From positions 729,625 to 793,624 of the forward strand of contig NZ_KV878783.1 of NCBI RefSeq assembly GCF_001890765.1: 64,000 nucleotides of DNA. The letters are read 5' to 3'. Positions 1 to 9,539 of the stretch are shown in pieces (the first letter of the stretch is position 1; each line of letters starts with the position of its first letter). The DNA is from Spirulina major PCC 6313 (GTDB lineage: Bacteria; Cyanobacteriota; Cyanobacteriia; Cyanobacteriales; Spirulinaceae). Below the pieces are notes generated by a model, which worked only from the letters and a program-made list of their open reading frames with translations, was not told the origin of the DNA and did no database searches. The translations under genes were made by a program, and so were the position numbers.

Positions 1-1
1 G

Positions 2-565
2 CTGCAAAGCGGGGCGGTGACAATTACCCCAGAGTTGCCGTCATCCATGCGCCGCTCCCTGGCGAAACTCCAGATGGGCCATGTCAATAAAGTCGTGTTG
101 CAATTTCCGCGTCCGTTTTGGGATGAAACCCAACAGTATTTTGGCTATGCTCACCCCGAAAAAGGCAAGTACAGCTACTTTTTAAATGCCCGTACCTTTA
201 GCGATGCACCGGTGTTAATGACCTTTGGGCTGGGGCGGGCGGGACTGGCGTTAGAACAGCAGACGGAGGAGGCGATCGCCGCTGACGTGATGAGCGTTCT
301 GCGCATTCTCTTCGGCCCCAATATTCCAGAGGTGGAGCGTCTCCTTGTCTCCCGTTGGACAGCCGACCCCTTGAGTCGCGGGTCCTACTCCTACGCCGCT
401 GTGGGCGCAACCCCGGATGATTTCGCGACCCTTGGGCGTTCGGTGAATGAGGTGCTCTTTTTCGCCGGCGAACATACCCATCCCACCTATCGGGGCACTG
501 TCCATGGGGCGTATCTGTCCGGACAACGGGCGGCGGCCCAAGTGGCTCAACGGTTCAGTGATTAA
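2..565 (+). CDS. Flavin-dependent amine oxidase, C-terminal part
   Basis: This is the 3' end of a gene that begins before the window; the reading frame is open from base 2 to the TAA at 563-565. The visible 187 residues match the C-terminal half of FAD-dependent amine oxidases (monoamine/polyamine oxidase fold). The clearest signature is the closing FAD-binding segment, with LFFAGEHTHPTYRGTVHGAY followed by a SGQRAA helix, in which the glycines and Glu contact the flavin. The preceding VSRWTADPLSRGSYSY is also typical of the family. It would oxidise an amine substrate with O2, but the substrate cannot be told from this fragment. A possible start inside the fragment (GTG at 17) is an artefact, because homology continues upstream. 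Confidence 0.85.
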   Translation: MQSGAVTITPELPSSMRRSLAKLQMGHVNKVVLQFPRPFWDETQQYFGYAHPEKGKYSYFLNARTFSDAPVLMTFGLGRAGLALEQQTEEAIAADVMSVLRILFGPNIPEVERLLVSRWTADPLSRGSYSYAAVGATPDDFATLGRSVNEVLFFAGEHTHPTYRGTVHGAYLSGQRAAAQVAQRFSD

Positions 566-573
566 TACCAAAC

Positions 574-616
574 CTGTTCATAAATCAACCCTTTAAAAGT
601 GTTGATTTATGAACAG
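574..616. terminator. Perfect 16-bp inverted repeat after the amine oxidase gene
   Basis: CTGTTCATAAATCAAC at 574-589 is exactly complementary to 601-616, with an 11-base loop. It starts 8 bases after the stop codon. There is no U-tract, so it may be a factor-independent processing or termination hairpin, or a small mobile palindrome. Confidence 0.5.
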
Positions 617-865
617 AATAGATCCCATCGGATCGAGGGGTCTTACAGTAATAAATAGGACTGTTATCTCTCTTTATCCTGAAGCGCAACGAAACCGCAA
701 GGAGGATCACACCTCACCTAGAATCAAGCATATTCACATCATCAATCGTTTCATCATTCCAAACGACTGTAATCAAAATTCACCCAGCTTGATGGGATTT
801 GTCAGTCATCTTTTTTGGGTTCTAAAGCGGTTTTCATAAAATTGCGGTACAAAGATCCCCCTCAA

Positions 866-884
866 TCCCCCTTAAAAAGGGGGA
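866..884. repeat. GC-rich palindrome TCCCCCTT-AAA-AAGGGGGA
   Basis: An 8-bp perfect stem with an AAA loop, preceded by a second CCCCCTC tract. The form (a CCCCCT/AGGGGG palindrome in an intergenic gap) is a common dispersed cyanobacterial repeat. The rest of the gap 617-1092 holds no convincing gene. It ends with an 8-bp inverted repeat AACCAATT/AATTGGTT (1034-1041 and 1062-1069) just upstream of the chemotaxis operon, which could be an operator. Confidence 0.5.
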
Positions 885-1092
885 AGTAGCGTTCTCATCT
901 TTTCGCAATCCGCTATAAAGAGAATAAAACTCACAGGTGGTGCTTGTCGTCAACTCCTAAAGAGAATCAACATTGCGAGGATTAGGGTAGCATCAGGCTC
1001 GCTGTCAAGCTGAGGAGTGCGATCGCAATTTCTAACCAATTGAAGCATCAGCACTTTGATTAATTGGTTTGAGCATCACCGGAGGGAAGATC

Positions 1093-2541
1093 ATGAACTT
1101 AAAAGGAAAAATCCAACTGTTTAGCGTATTGCCTGCGCTGTTATTTGGCGTATTGGGTGGACTGTCCATTGGTGGTTTTGCGTTGATGAATCACCAGATT
1201 CGCACGATTTATGACGATCGCATTATTCCGATGCAACAGTTAAAAACGGTGTCCGATGCCTATGCGGTGTCGATTGTGGATGCGACGAATAAGGTGAATG
1301 TGAACATTCTCACCCCGGAGGAGGCGTTGGAGTCGATTGAAACGGCGCGATCGCAAGTTGAAACCACCTGGACATCCTATCGAGGAACCCGGCTGACCCC
1401 TGCCGAGGCGGAACTGGCCCAGGAAGCCGAGGTGTTATTTGCCCAATCTGAATCCGAACTGGATCGCTTGGTGGCGGTGCTACGCCGTGGCGATCGCGAG
1501 CAATTAAGTGAGGTAGACCGCGACATTTACCGTTTCATTGACCCGATTACGGCGAAGGTGCAAGAACTGATCGAGTTGCAACTCGATACCGCCGCCGCCG
1601 AGCGTTTAATCGCAGCCCAAATCTTTCAGTGGATTTTACGAATTTTTATTCCGCTGTTGGTGATTACGATGGGGGTGATGCTGTCACCGCTCCGGCGGTT
1701 AATTTCTCAGGCCATCACCTCGACCTTAGAAGAAATGGTAAACACGGTGGCGACCACGAGTGAAGAGATGGCGAGTGTGGCGGTGAAGCAGGATAGCGTC
1801 GCGGCTCAACAGGCATCGTCAGTGCAGGAAACCACAACGACGATGAATGAATTGGAGGTCTCGTCTCAAAAATCGTCGCAGCAGGTGGCGGCGGTGGTGA
1901 GTCGGGCCCAAGAGGTGTTTGAGTTGGCGCAACAGGGCAGCTTGACGGCGAGTCGTACCTTAGCGGAAATTAATCACCTGCAAACAACGGTGGCGGAAGT
2001 GGTTCAACACAATCAACAACTAATCGAACAGTCTGAGGCCATTGAAAGCATTTCTCGGCTGGTGGATGATATTGCCCAACAAACGAATATGCTGGCGTTA
2101 AATGCCTCGATTGAGGCGGTGCGGGCTGGGGAGCAAGGACGGGGGTTTGCGGTGGTGGCGACGGAAATCCGGAAACTGGCGGAACAAACCCAACAATCGA
2201 CGCAAAATATTAGTGGGCGGATTAAAGCGATTCAACAGGTGATTCAGATGACGGTGGCGATCGCAGACCAAAGTAGCCAAAGTGTAGCGACGAGTGTAGC
2301 CCTAACCCGTGAAACCTCCCAAACTTTTGAGGGGGTGAATCAGGCGATTGGGGATGTGGTGCTCAGTGGTCAACAGATTGCCCAAAGTATTGAGCAAGAG
2401 GCCCTGGCGATCGCCCAAGTGGTCGATGCGATGAATCAAATTAATCAAGGAGCCCAAGAAACCGCCTGGGGCATTAGCCAAACCAAACAAGTCACCCAAC
2501 AGTTAAATAAAACCACCCTCACCCTCCAAGCCTTAGTCTAA
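1093..2541 (+). CDS. Methyl-accepting chemotaxis protein without a recognisable HAMP domain
   Basis: A 482-residue inner-membrane chemoreceptor. The ATG at 1093 is preferred because GGAGG lies 8 bases upstream; an earlier in-frame start at 1069 lacks this. Residues about 9-31 form the first membrane helix. A roughly 140-residue helical periplasmic domain (four-helix-bundle type) follows, then a second helix near residues 170-192. The cytoplasmic part is a long coiled coil with the conserved hairpin tip near residues 325-355 ([20 protein letters not shown], then GRGFAVVA), which is where CheA and CheW bind. I see no HAMP module between the second helix and the coiled coil; the signalling domain follows almost directly. 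It is the first gene of an operon with CheA (41-base gap) and CheB. The ligand is unknown. Confidence 0.9.
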   Translation: MNLKGKIQLFSVLPALLFGVLGGLSIGGFALMNHQIRTIYDDRIIPMQQLKTVSDAYAVSIVDATNKVNVNILTPEEALESIETARSQVETTWTSYRGTRLTPAEAELAQEAEVLFAQSESELDRLVAVLRRGDREQLSEVDRDIYRFIDPITAKVQELIELQLDTAAAERLIAAQIFQWILRIFIPLLVITMGVMLSPLRRLISQAITSTLEEMVNTVATTSEEMASVAVKQDSVAAQQASSVQETTTTMNELEVSSQKSSQQVAAVVSRAQEVFELAQQGSLTASRTLAEINHLQTTVAEVVQHNQQLIEQSEAIESISRLVDDIAQQTNMLALNASIEAVRAGEQGRGFAVVATEIRKLAEQTQQSTQNISGRIKAIQQVIQMTVAIADQSSQSVATSVALTRETSQTFEGVNQAIGDVVLSGQQIAQSIEQEALAIAQVVDAMNQINQGAQETAWGISQTKQVTQQLNKTTLTLQALV

Positions 2542-2582
2542 GCTGCGATTCCGACTGAATTATTTATTCTCAATTCCACGGT

Positions 2583-4949
2583 ATGCCCATGTTTATCGAA
2601 GACGAAGAACTCCGGAATCTTTATAAAACCGCGAGTGAAGAGCATTTGCAAAAACTCGAAGCAGGTCTCCTTCAACTCGAAAAACAACCCGATCAACTGT
2701 CGTCCCTGGATGAATTGCTGCGGGAAGCCCACAGCTTAAAAGGGGATTCGCGGATGTTGGGGGTGAATTCCGTCGAGAAGCTGATCCATCAGATGGAGCA
2801 TACCCTGGGGGAAGTGCAGCGGGGTGAGGTGGTGATGACCCCGGAATTGAGCGATCGCTTCTACCACGGCCTCGACGCAATTCAAAAACTCGTCACCGAA
2901 GCCGTCACCGGCGAACCCAGCGGCGTAGACACCTTCCACATCCTCGCCCAACTGATGGGAGCTGCCCCGCCCCCCACGGCCGAACAAGCCGCTGCGCCCC
3001 CAATTCCTGACGCTGCCCCCCCGCCCCCCGCCGACCCCATCGAGGCGGAAGCCCCGCCCCGCCCCGCCCCCATCCCACCCGACTCCGAACCGGAGCATTC
3101 CCCCGAACCGGAACCCCCAGCATCGGACAACGCAGCCGCCGCCAGTCCCCCGCCCCCAGCGGCAACCCCTGCCCCCACCATCACCACCACCGTTACCCCC
3201 GTCACCGCGTCCCCATCCACCCCCGCCAGCCCAAAAACCGGAGCCGAACCCTACCGCATCGAGACGATCCGCGTTGCCACGAGTCACCTTGATGACCTAA
3301 TCACCCAAACCGGAGAACTCACCGTCACTAAAATTCGGATTGCCCATGTGGCCTCGGAACTCGATGCGGTGGTGAATGCCTGGGATGAGCTTAAAACCCG
3401 GGCCGGAACGCAAAACACCGAGGTCAATCAAGCCCTAACCGAACGCTTGGATCATCTGTTGCAGCAGTTGAAGCTTTCGACCCAAGAAAATGCAACGCGG
3501 TTGGACATGATTGCCAACAACTTAGAAGATCAGATTCGGACGCTGCGCCTGTTGCCCCTGTCGAATATTTTTCAACTCTTTCCGCGCATGGTGCGGGACT
3601 TGGCGAAACAGCAAGAGAAGCAGATTGATCTGGTGATTGAGGGGGGAGACACGACGGCGGATAAGCGCATTCTGGAGGAAATGAAAGATCCCCTGATGCA
3701 CATTATCCGGAATGCCATTGACCATGGGGTGGAATCACCGCGCGATCGCACCCAGGCCGGCAAACCCGCCACCGCCACCATCCACCTCAAGGGCCACCAA
3801 ACCACCAGCAACGTGATCATCGAAGTCAGCGACGACGGCCGCGGCCTCGACCTCGAACGGATTAAGCGTAAAGCGATCGAACGCAACATCCAAACCGCCG
3901 AAGAACTCCAAATGATGACCCCGGGCCAAATCTATAACCTGATTTTTACCCCCGGCTTTTCCACCCAAACCCTGATCACCGAAGTCTCCGGGCGCGGTGT
4001 GGGCCTGGATGTGGTGCAAACCAATGTTGAACGCCTCAAAGGGTCAATCCAGGTGCAATCCACTCCCGGCCAGGGCACCACCTTCCGGATTCAACTGGGC
4101 ACAACCCTCGCCACGGCCAACGTCTTGCTGGTGGAGGTGGCCGGGTTGACCCACGCGCTGCCGGTGGAATTTGTGGAAACCTCACTCTTGGTTGATCCCG
4201 ATACTATGTTCACCGTGGAAGGGCGTGACACGATCGCCCTCGACAACCAAGCCATCTCCGTCGCCCACCTAGCCCAACTCCTCGAACTCGAAACCCTCGC
4301 CCCCCGCTCCGAAACGAAACGCAACTTGCCCTGTGTCTTACTACGCATTGGCGAAGAGCGATTCGGACTGTTTGTGGATCGCCTGATTGATACCCAAGAT
4401 GTGGTTTTAAAACCCCAAAGTCAACTGTTGAAGCGGGTGCGCAATATTGCCGGGGCGACGATTTTGGGAACGGGGGAAGTCTGTATGATTCTCAATCCGA
4501 CGGATCTGTTGAAATCGGTGCAACGCAACCAACGCAATGCGATCGCCCCCCGCACCACCGCCAACACCAGCACCACCCCCCAACACCGCGCCACCATCCT
4601 CCTCGCCGAAGACTCGATCACGATTCGCACCCAGGAAAAGCGTATTCTAGAAGGAGCGGGGTATACCGTCGTAACTGCGGTAGATGGTCTTGATGGCTTC
4701 AACAAATTAAAGACCGGCCAGTTTGATGCCGTGATTAGTGATGTCCAAATGCCCAACCTAGACGGCCTCGAACTGGCCCGCCGGATTCGTGAACATGCCG
4801 AATACAACGAAATCCCGATCATTTTAGTTACCTCCCTCTCCTCGGAAGACGATCGCCGCCGGGGTGCAGAAGCCGGAGCCAGTGCCTACATCACCAAAGG
4901 CACGTTTGATCAAGAAGTGTTGCTCGAAACCTTACAACGCCTTGTCTAG
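2583..4949 (+). CDS. cheA: Hybrid chemotaxis histidine kinase CheA with C-terminal receiver
   Basis: A 788-residue cytoplasmic kinase that passes the receptor signal to response regulators. Domain order: Hpt (about 10-110, phosphorylated His in EAHSLKGD); a Pro/Ala-rich linker (about 125-215); dimerisation helices; an HATPase domain with IIRNAIDHGVE, DDGRGLD and GRGVGLDVV boxes; a CheW-like regulatory domain (about 500-640); and a receiver domain (about 675-788) with the acceptor Asp in AVISDVQMPNLDG. The fused receiver resembles the PilL/CheA hybrids that cyanobacteria use for type IV pilus phototaxis. Either Met1 or Met3 could be the start. The linker is strongly C-rich on the coding strand, producing long meaningless antisense frames. 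No separate cheW or cheR lies in this operon. Confidence 0.93.
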   Translation: MPMFIEDEELRNLYKTASEEHLQKLEAGLLQLEKQPDQLSSLDELLREAHSLKGDSRMLGVNSVEKLIHQMEHTLGEVQRGEVVMTPELSDRFYHGLDAIQKLVTEAVTGEPSGVDTFHILAQLMGAAPPPTAEQAAAPPIPDAAPPPPADPIEAEAPPRPAPIPPDSEPEHSPEPEPPASDNAAAASPPPPAATPAPTITTTVTPVTASPSTPASPKTGAEPYRIETIRVATSHLDDLITQTGELTVTKIRIAHVASELDAVVNAWDELKTRAGTQNTEVNQALTERLDHLLQQLKLSTQENATRLDMIANNLEDQIRTLRLLPLSNIFQLFPRMVRDLAKQQEKQIDLVIEGGDTTADKRILEEMKDPLMHIIRNAIDHGVESPRDRTQAGKPATATIHLKGHQTTSNVIIEVSDDGRGLDLERIKRKAIERNIQTAEELQMMTPGQIYNLIFTPGFSTQTLITEVSGRGVGLDVVQTNVERLKGSIQVQSTPGQGTTFRIQLGTTLATANVLLVEVAGLTHALPVEFVETSLLVDPDTMFTVEGRDTIALDNQAISVAHLAQLLELETLAPRSETKRNLPCVLLRIGEERFGLFVDRLIDTQDVVLKPQSQLLKRVRNIAGATILGTGEVCMILNPTDLLKSVQRNQRNAIAPRTTANTSTTPQHRATILLAEDSITIRTQEKRILEGAGYTVVTAVDGLDGFNKLKTGQFDAVISDVQMPNLDGLELARRIREHAEYNEIPIILVTSLSSEDDRRRGAEAGASAYITKGTFDQEVLLETLQRLV

Positions 4950-4978
4950 TTTTGTATTCCCCTTACTCCTAAACCCCT

Positions 4979-6067
4979 ATGCGCACTCGTGTCTTGCTTG
5001 TTGAAGATTCCCTCATTGCCCAAGCTATTTTGAAGCGCATTTTAAACGCCTCTGGGGTGGTGGAAGTGGTGGGGGTCGCTAAAACAGGTTTAGAAGCACT
5101 CTCGCTGATTCCCCAGGTGAATCCGGATGTGATTTGCACCGATCTGCATATGCCCCAAATGAATGGCTTGGAATTTACCTATGAGGTGATGGCCAAGACC
5201 CCGATCCCGATTTTGGTGATCAGTGCGTCGGTGCAAGAGGAAGATACAAAGAATGTGTTTGAATTGCTCGATGCGGGGGCGGTGGATATTTTTCCGAAGC
5301 CCCGTGTGCAAGAAATGAGCGAGTATGAAGCGATTAAGGTGGCGTTAGTGCGGAAAATTCAGGTGTTGTCGGGGGTGCATGTGTTTACCCGCCATCGCAA
5401 GAGTGCGCGTCTCCCGGCTCCGATGCCGACCGCGTTGCCGATGATGCCCCTGTCTCGTCCGTCGTCGGGTGTGTCGTCGCCGGGTCTGGGGCGGATCAAG
5501 ATGGTGGCGATCGGGGCTTCGACGGGGGGGCCTCAGGCGTTAAAGACGCTGTTGGGGGCGTTGCCGGCGAATTGGTCTACGCCGGTGGTGGTGGTGCAGC
5601 ATATCAGTTATGGGTTTTTGCAGGGGTTGATTGATTGGTTGAGTCTGTATTGCAAAGTGCCGATCCGGATTGCCCAGCAGGGGGAATATCCCAAGGCGGG
5701 GGTGGTTTATTTTCCGCCGGAGCAGTTGCATTTGGAGATTGACCGTCAAGGCCAGTTTCGCCATTCGGCACAGCCGAAAGTTGATGGTCATCGGCCTTCG
5801 GTGACGGTGACGATGGAGTCGTTGGCGCAGTATTATCGCTCGGCGGTGCTGGCGGTGCTGTTGACGGGGATGGGGCGAGATGGGGCAGCGGGGATGGCGG
5901 CGATCGCTCAAGCCGGGGGTCATACCATTGCCCAGGATGAGGCGAGTTCGGTGGTGTTTGGGATGCCGAAAGAAGCGATCGCCCTCAATGCCGCCCGCCA
6001 AGTGCTCCCCATTGACCAAATTGCCGCCGCCCTCCAAAACCATGTCCTCGGCACCGTGCCCCGTTAG
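4979..6067 (+). CDS. cheB: Chemotaxis protein-glutamate methylesterase CheB
   Basis: 362 residues. The N-terminal receiver has acidic residues in VLLVEDS and the acceptor Asp in VICTDLHMPQMNG. The C-terminal methylesterase has the catalytic Ser in IGASTGGPQ (about residue 180), His in VVQHI and Asp in LLTGMGRDGAAGM. It removes methyl groups from, or deamidates, receptor glutamates to give adaptation. It lies 29 bases after CheA and closes the transducer-CheA-CheB operon. The partner methyltransferase CheR is not in the window, so adaptation must use one encoded elsewhere or proceed without it. Confidence 0.95.
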   Translation: MRTRVLLVEDSLIAQAILKRILNASGVVEVVGVAKTGLEALSLIPQVNPDVICTDLHMPQMNGLEFTYEVMAKTPIPILVISASVQEEDTKNVFELLDAGAVDIFPKPRVQEMSEYEAIKVALVRKIQVLSGVHVFTRHRKSARLPAPMPTALPMMPLSRPSSGVSSPGLGRIKMVAIGASTGGPQALKTLLGALPANWSTPVVVVQHISYGFLQGLIDWLSLYCKVPIRIAQQGEYPKAGVVYFPPEQLHLEIDRQGQFRHSAQPKVDGHRPSVTVTMESLAQYYRSAVLAVLLTGMGRDGAAGMAAIAQAGGHTIAQDEASSVVFGMPKEAIALNAARQVLPIDQIAAALQNHVLGTVPR

Positions 6068-6188
6068 CGCCACGGTTTTCCCCAAAGGCGGCCAAGTTTC
6101 AGGGTATGATCAACCTCATCCCAGAGCGATTCACCGACTGGGGGAAGACTCTGCCCTTGTTTTCTTGTTTTAAAGTTTAGATGTGTTC

Positions 6189-7370
6189 ATGACCGAAGCC
6201 ATTCCCCTTTATAGTGCGATCGCCCTTGGGTATCTTCTCCTCACTGTACCGATGATCGCGCTCCTGATGGCGCGTCTTCTCAAAGGCCCCCAACGTCGTC
6301 CCCCCGTCGCCCCCTGCCCCGCCCAACCCCACCAAGTGGGAGCCGTCAGCGTCATCGTCCCCACCCTCAACGAAGCGGAACGCATCGGCCCTTGCTTGGC
6401 GGGCCTGTCGCGCCAAACCTACGAACTGCGCGAAGTGGTGGTGGTGGATAGCCGCTCCACCGATGGCACAGCGGCCCTGGTCGAAGCCCAATCCAAAACT
6501 GATCCGCGCTTTCGGGTGATCACCGATGACCCCCTCCCCGCCGATTGGGTGGGCCGCCCCTGGGCCTTAGATTATGGTTTTCGTCACAGTTCCCCCCGCA
6601 GTCCCTGGGTCTTGGGCATTGATGCCGACACCCAACCGCAACCGGGGTTAATTGCGGGACTGCTCCAGATTGCCGAAACCGAAGGCTACGACCTGATTTC
6701 CCTCTCGCCTCAATTCATCCTGCGTGATCCGGGGGAATGGTGGCTGCAACCGGCCCTGCTGATGACGCTGCTCTATCGGTTTGACCCCTCCGGCAGTGAG
6801 GCGAGCCATCCGGAGCGGGTGATGGCCAATGGGCAATGTTTTCTCTGTCGGCGTTCGGTGTTGGCGGCGATGGATGGGTATCAGGTGGCGCGGCGATCGT
6901 TTTGTGATGATGTAACCTTGGCGCGGGCAATTGCGCAGCGGGGCTATCGGGTCGGGTTCCTCGATGGTCAACGGGTGATTCGGGTGCGGATGTATGAGGG
7001 GATGGCGGAAACCTGGCGGGAATGGGGGCGATCGCTCGATCTCAAAGATGCCGCCACACCGGGCCAAGTTTGGAGCGACTGCTGGTTTCTCCTGGTGACC
7101 CAAGGCTTGCCGCTGGTGGTGAGTCTCGTGATGCTCGTGGCATGGCTCAGTGGGGTGCAGACGTTACCGATTGCGATCGCTGGGTTGATCAATGCTGCCT
7201 TGGTGGCGATTCGCTGGGCGCTGTTGGGGGCGATCGCCCCCAGTTATGCCGGGAAAAAACCCCTCTGGTTTTGGCTCTCCCCCCTCGCCGATTTGGCCGC
7301 CGTCACCCGAATCATCCTTTCCGCCCAACAACACCCCCAAGTCTGGCGCGGTCGCCAATACGACATCTAA
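6189..7370 (+). CDS. Membrane-associated family 2 glycosyltransferase
   Basis: 393 residues from the ATG at 6189; a GTG two codons upstream in frame is also possible. An N-terminal membrane helix (about 5-28) is followed by a GT-A domain: VSVIVPTLNEAERIGPCL opens the nucleotide fold, VVVVDSRSTDGT follows, and LGIDADTQ carries the metal-binding DxD. FCDDVTLARAIAQRG and a WREWGRS element match the acceptor side and the Q/RxxRW region of processive or lipid-linked GT2 enzymes. Three or four hydrophobic helices end the protein (about 285-370). It probably glycosylates a membrane lipid or carotenoid; CruG-type carotenoid glycosyltransferases have a similar architecture, but I cannot assign the substrate. 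It converges with the Rieske gene, 29 bases away. Confidence 0.8.
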   Translation: MTEAIPLYSAIALGYLLLTVPMIALLMARLLKGPQRRPPVAPCPAQPHQVGAVSVIVPTLNEAERIGPCLAGLSRQTYELREVVVVDSRSTDGTAALVEAQSKTDPRFRVITDDPLPADWVGRPWALDYGFRHSSPRSPWVLGIDADTQPQPGLIAGLLQIAETEGYDLISLSPQFILRDPGEWWLQPALLMTLLYRFDPSGSEASHPERVMANGQCFLCRRSVLAAMDGYQVARRSFCDDVTLARAIAQRGYRVGFLDGQRVIRVRMYEGMAETWREWGRSLDLKDAATPGQVWSDCWFLLVTQGLPLVVSLVMLVAWLSGVQTLPIAIAGLINAALVAIRWALLGAIAPSYAGKKPLWFWLSPLADLAAVTRIILSAQQHPQVWRGRQYDI

Positions 7371-7399
7371 AATGTTGACGCTGCACACCTAAAGCGGAC

Positions 7400-8422
7400 T
7401 TAGTCACAATGGCGCGTCTGTTCTGTTTCGTTGTGCTCCTTGAGCAGGGCGGCGATCCGGCGACGAATCAGCAGACCGGGTTTGTCGGTCATCATGTGCT
7501 GCTCGTATTTGGCATTGAGGGGCACATCGTCATCGGTGGTTTCGAGGATGGTTTTATCTTCGAGGGTGACTTGACGATCAAAGGCGATCGCATCCGCCGC
7601 CGCCGTTTGGGCCTCCGTATCGTTACGCACACAGAACTGCACCATCTGCGATCGCCCATCCTGAATCGGAGTCATCGTATTCACCACCATATGGGTCAGC
7701 CCATTGGGATAATGAATCCGTAAACAACAGGTAAACGGCATAAACCAATCCATATCCAAATGCCGCACCGTCTGCCCCTCATCCATCTGCAAATTCTTCT
7801 GCTGCAACTCCGGATTCACCACCCCCAACGTCGCCCGAATCTTCAGGCCGTAATCCGTCTCCTCCACCGCCAAAGAATCGGGAATCGGATGCTCCTCACT
7901 CCCAAACGTCGTCGTATGCACAAACGTCGGATGGGCCAAATCCAACTCATTTTCCATCACCCGCAGCCCCGCACAATTCCAAGGCTCATAAAACTCATGA
8001 ATCACCCGATGTCCCGCATCACTCGCTTCGGGAATCTCCGGAATCGGCTGCAAAGGTTCCCCCAAACAAACCCACACATAGCCGTAGCGTTCCGTGCAGT
8101 GGTAGGACGGAATCCGATAGGTTTTCGGAATCATCGTCTTGTCTTGCAATTGCGGCACTTTTTGACAGGTTCCCTCCCGGTCAAACTGCCACCCATGATA
8201 GGCACAGGTAATACAGCCATCCTTCACCGTCCCCAACGACAACGCCGCCGATCGATGGCAACAGCGATCCGGAGCCGCTGCGGGCTGGCCCGCCTCATCG
8301 AGCCAAATCACGATCGCTTCTTGGAGCAGTTCAAAGGCAAACGGCTTTGTTGGACTCAAGTGATCCAACGGCACCACGGGATACCAAAAATTACGAAAAA
8401 CGGGCTGTTGTGTGACGAGCAT
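7400..8422 (-). CDS. Rieske [2Fe-2S] non-haem iron oxygenase (pheophorbide a oxygenase-like)
   Basis: 340 residues from the ATG at 8422; the frame is open further upstream but that part looks non-coding. The Rieske domain (about 12-115) carries the ligand pairs in DRCCHRSAALSLG and CITCAYHGWQF. The catalytic domain has the mononuclear iron motif NELDLAHPTFVH, which supplies two His, with the bridging Asp nearby. The overall type is the VanA / pheophorbide a oxygenase / chlorophyllide oxygenase-like group common in cyanobacteria. It would use O2 and reduced ferredoxin to hydroxylate or cleave a ring substrate that I cannot identify. The 351-base gap upstream (8423-8773) shows no gene and presumably holds its promoter. 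Confidence 0.85.
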   Translation of the reverse strand: MLVTQQPVFRNFWYPVVPLDHLSPTKPFAFELLQEAIVIWLDEAGQPAAAPDRCCHRSAALSLGTVKDGCITCAYHGWQFDREGTCQKVPQLQDKTMIPKTYRIPSYHCTERYGYVWVCLGEPLQPIPEIPEASDAGHRVIHEFYEPWNCAGLRVMENELDLAHPTFVHTTTFGSEEHPIPDSLAVEETDYGLKIRATLGVVNPELQQKNLQMDEGQTVRHLDMDWFMPFTCCLRIHYPNGLTHMVVNTMTPIQDGRSQMVQFCVRNDTEAQTAAADAIAFDRQVTLEDKTILETTDDDVPLNAKYEQHMMTDKPGLLIRRRIAALLKEHNETEQTRHCD

Positions 8423-8773
8423 AGGATCAGTGCAATGGGTAAGGCGGTCAATTTTACGATTCAACCAGAAAGACGACAGGACAGCGATCGCCATCCCATC
8501 ACCACTCGGCAAAATCTTGGCTGTATCTCATTTAGTCCGTATTGTAGAGAGTCCCCTAAGCGATATCGTATCCCAGACTACGATCAGCCCCACGACCCTC
8601 CCCGCGTAATTGTCATATCCAGACCTGCTAGAACGGTGGAATCTCCTGAGCTACGCCCGATGCCCTTGTCTCGGCTTCCATTCGCCCAACCTCCCCCATG
8701 GGAATCGTGCTGCCTGTTGATAGACCATTGAGGATCAAGATTAACCCAACAGCATCGCCCTCAAAAACCTGTT

Positions 8774-9295
8774 TTAAGTCTCAGGGAGTGATGTTTTTTC
8801 TTCTGAAATGGAGCGGGAGCATGACCAATTGCTGGGTAAGCCGGAGGGCCAGCCCATGCGGAGGGCTTCGGGGCAAATCGTTGTGACGGTCAATTGACAA
8901 TCGATGAGTTGAAAGCCTTCGCGTTCAACTTGTTTGAGGCTTTGTTTGAGGATGGAATCATTGTTGAATTCCACGGTTTTATTGCACTGCACACAGACCA
9001 TGTGATGGTGGTGATGGGGGTGGGGGCGGTGGAGTTCGTAATGTTTGTGGCCTTCGGCGAGTTCGAGTTCGCGGAGGATGCCCATGCGGGCCATTAATTT
9101 CACGCTGCGATAGATGGTGGAGAGGCTGATCGGCTCGCCCCGTTGTTCAAGAGAGACTTGGAGTTCTTCGGCACTGAGATGATCCCCACGGGGCAGGTTT
9201 TGGAAAACATGGAGAATTTTCTCCCGCTGTGGGGTGAGTCGCCAGCCGCGTGCATTGAGTTCGGCCTTGAGCGTGTTGGCGGAATAGGGGAACAT
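8774..9295 (-). CDS. perR: Fur-family regulator, PerR/FurC type
   Basis: 173 residues. The winged helix (about 1-85) includes RGWRLTPQREKIL and the recognition helix ISLSTIYRSVKLMARMG. A His-rich hinge, RPHPHHHHHMVCVQC, gives the regulatory-metal site and the first structural-zinc Cys pair. Near the C-terminus the second pair is not CxxC: the cysteines are in TICPEA and about 17 residues later in SNWSC, an arrangement I associate with cyanobacterial FurC/PerR rather than FurA or Zur. The expected role is a metal-dependent repressor of peroxide-defence genes, inactivated by H2O2. The 244-base gap upstream (9296-9539) would hold its promoter; I see no clear operator in it. The subtype call is by recall of the family. 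Confidence 0.85.
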   Translation of the reverse strand: MFPYSANTLKAELNARGWRLTPQREKILHVFQNLPRGDHLSAEELQVSLEQRGEPISLSTIYRSVKLMARMGILRELELAEGHKHYELHRPHPHHHHHMVCVQCNKTVEFNNDSILKQSLKQVEREGFQLIDCQLTVTTICPEALRMGWPSGLPSNWSCSRSISEEKTSLPET

Positions 9296-9539
9296 GGATT
9301 CTCAGAAAGCTTGACTTGTTGACAATGATAGAGGGTTTGGCTCCTGATTTGCAACATTTCCGAATGTTGATGAATTTTTGTATCGTGCGGCGCTGCTGGT
9401 GTGGATGGGGAATGAGATTCAAGTTGTGATTAAAAGGGTTTGAAGTTCATGGCATGGAGGGGACGAATCAGGGGACGATCGCTGCCTTGAATGGCGTGAT
9501 CTTGGCCGGATGAATGAGGCGATCGCATCCTGACCCCCT

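Noticed and set aside
609-839. 76-codon open frame after the amine oxidase
   Set aside because: It starts inside the 16-bp inverted repeat, has no ribosome site and no recognisable protein character.
2736-3287. Gly-rich frame opposite the CheA linker
   Set aside because: It is antisense to a Pro-rich linker; the Gly content simply mirrors CCC codons.
7760-8731. Long open frame on the plus strand opposite the Rieske gene
   Set aside because: Very Arg/His/Pro-rich translation, antisense to a clear oxygenase; a shadow of GC-rich codon use.
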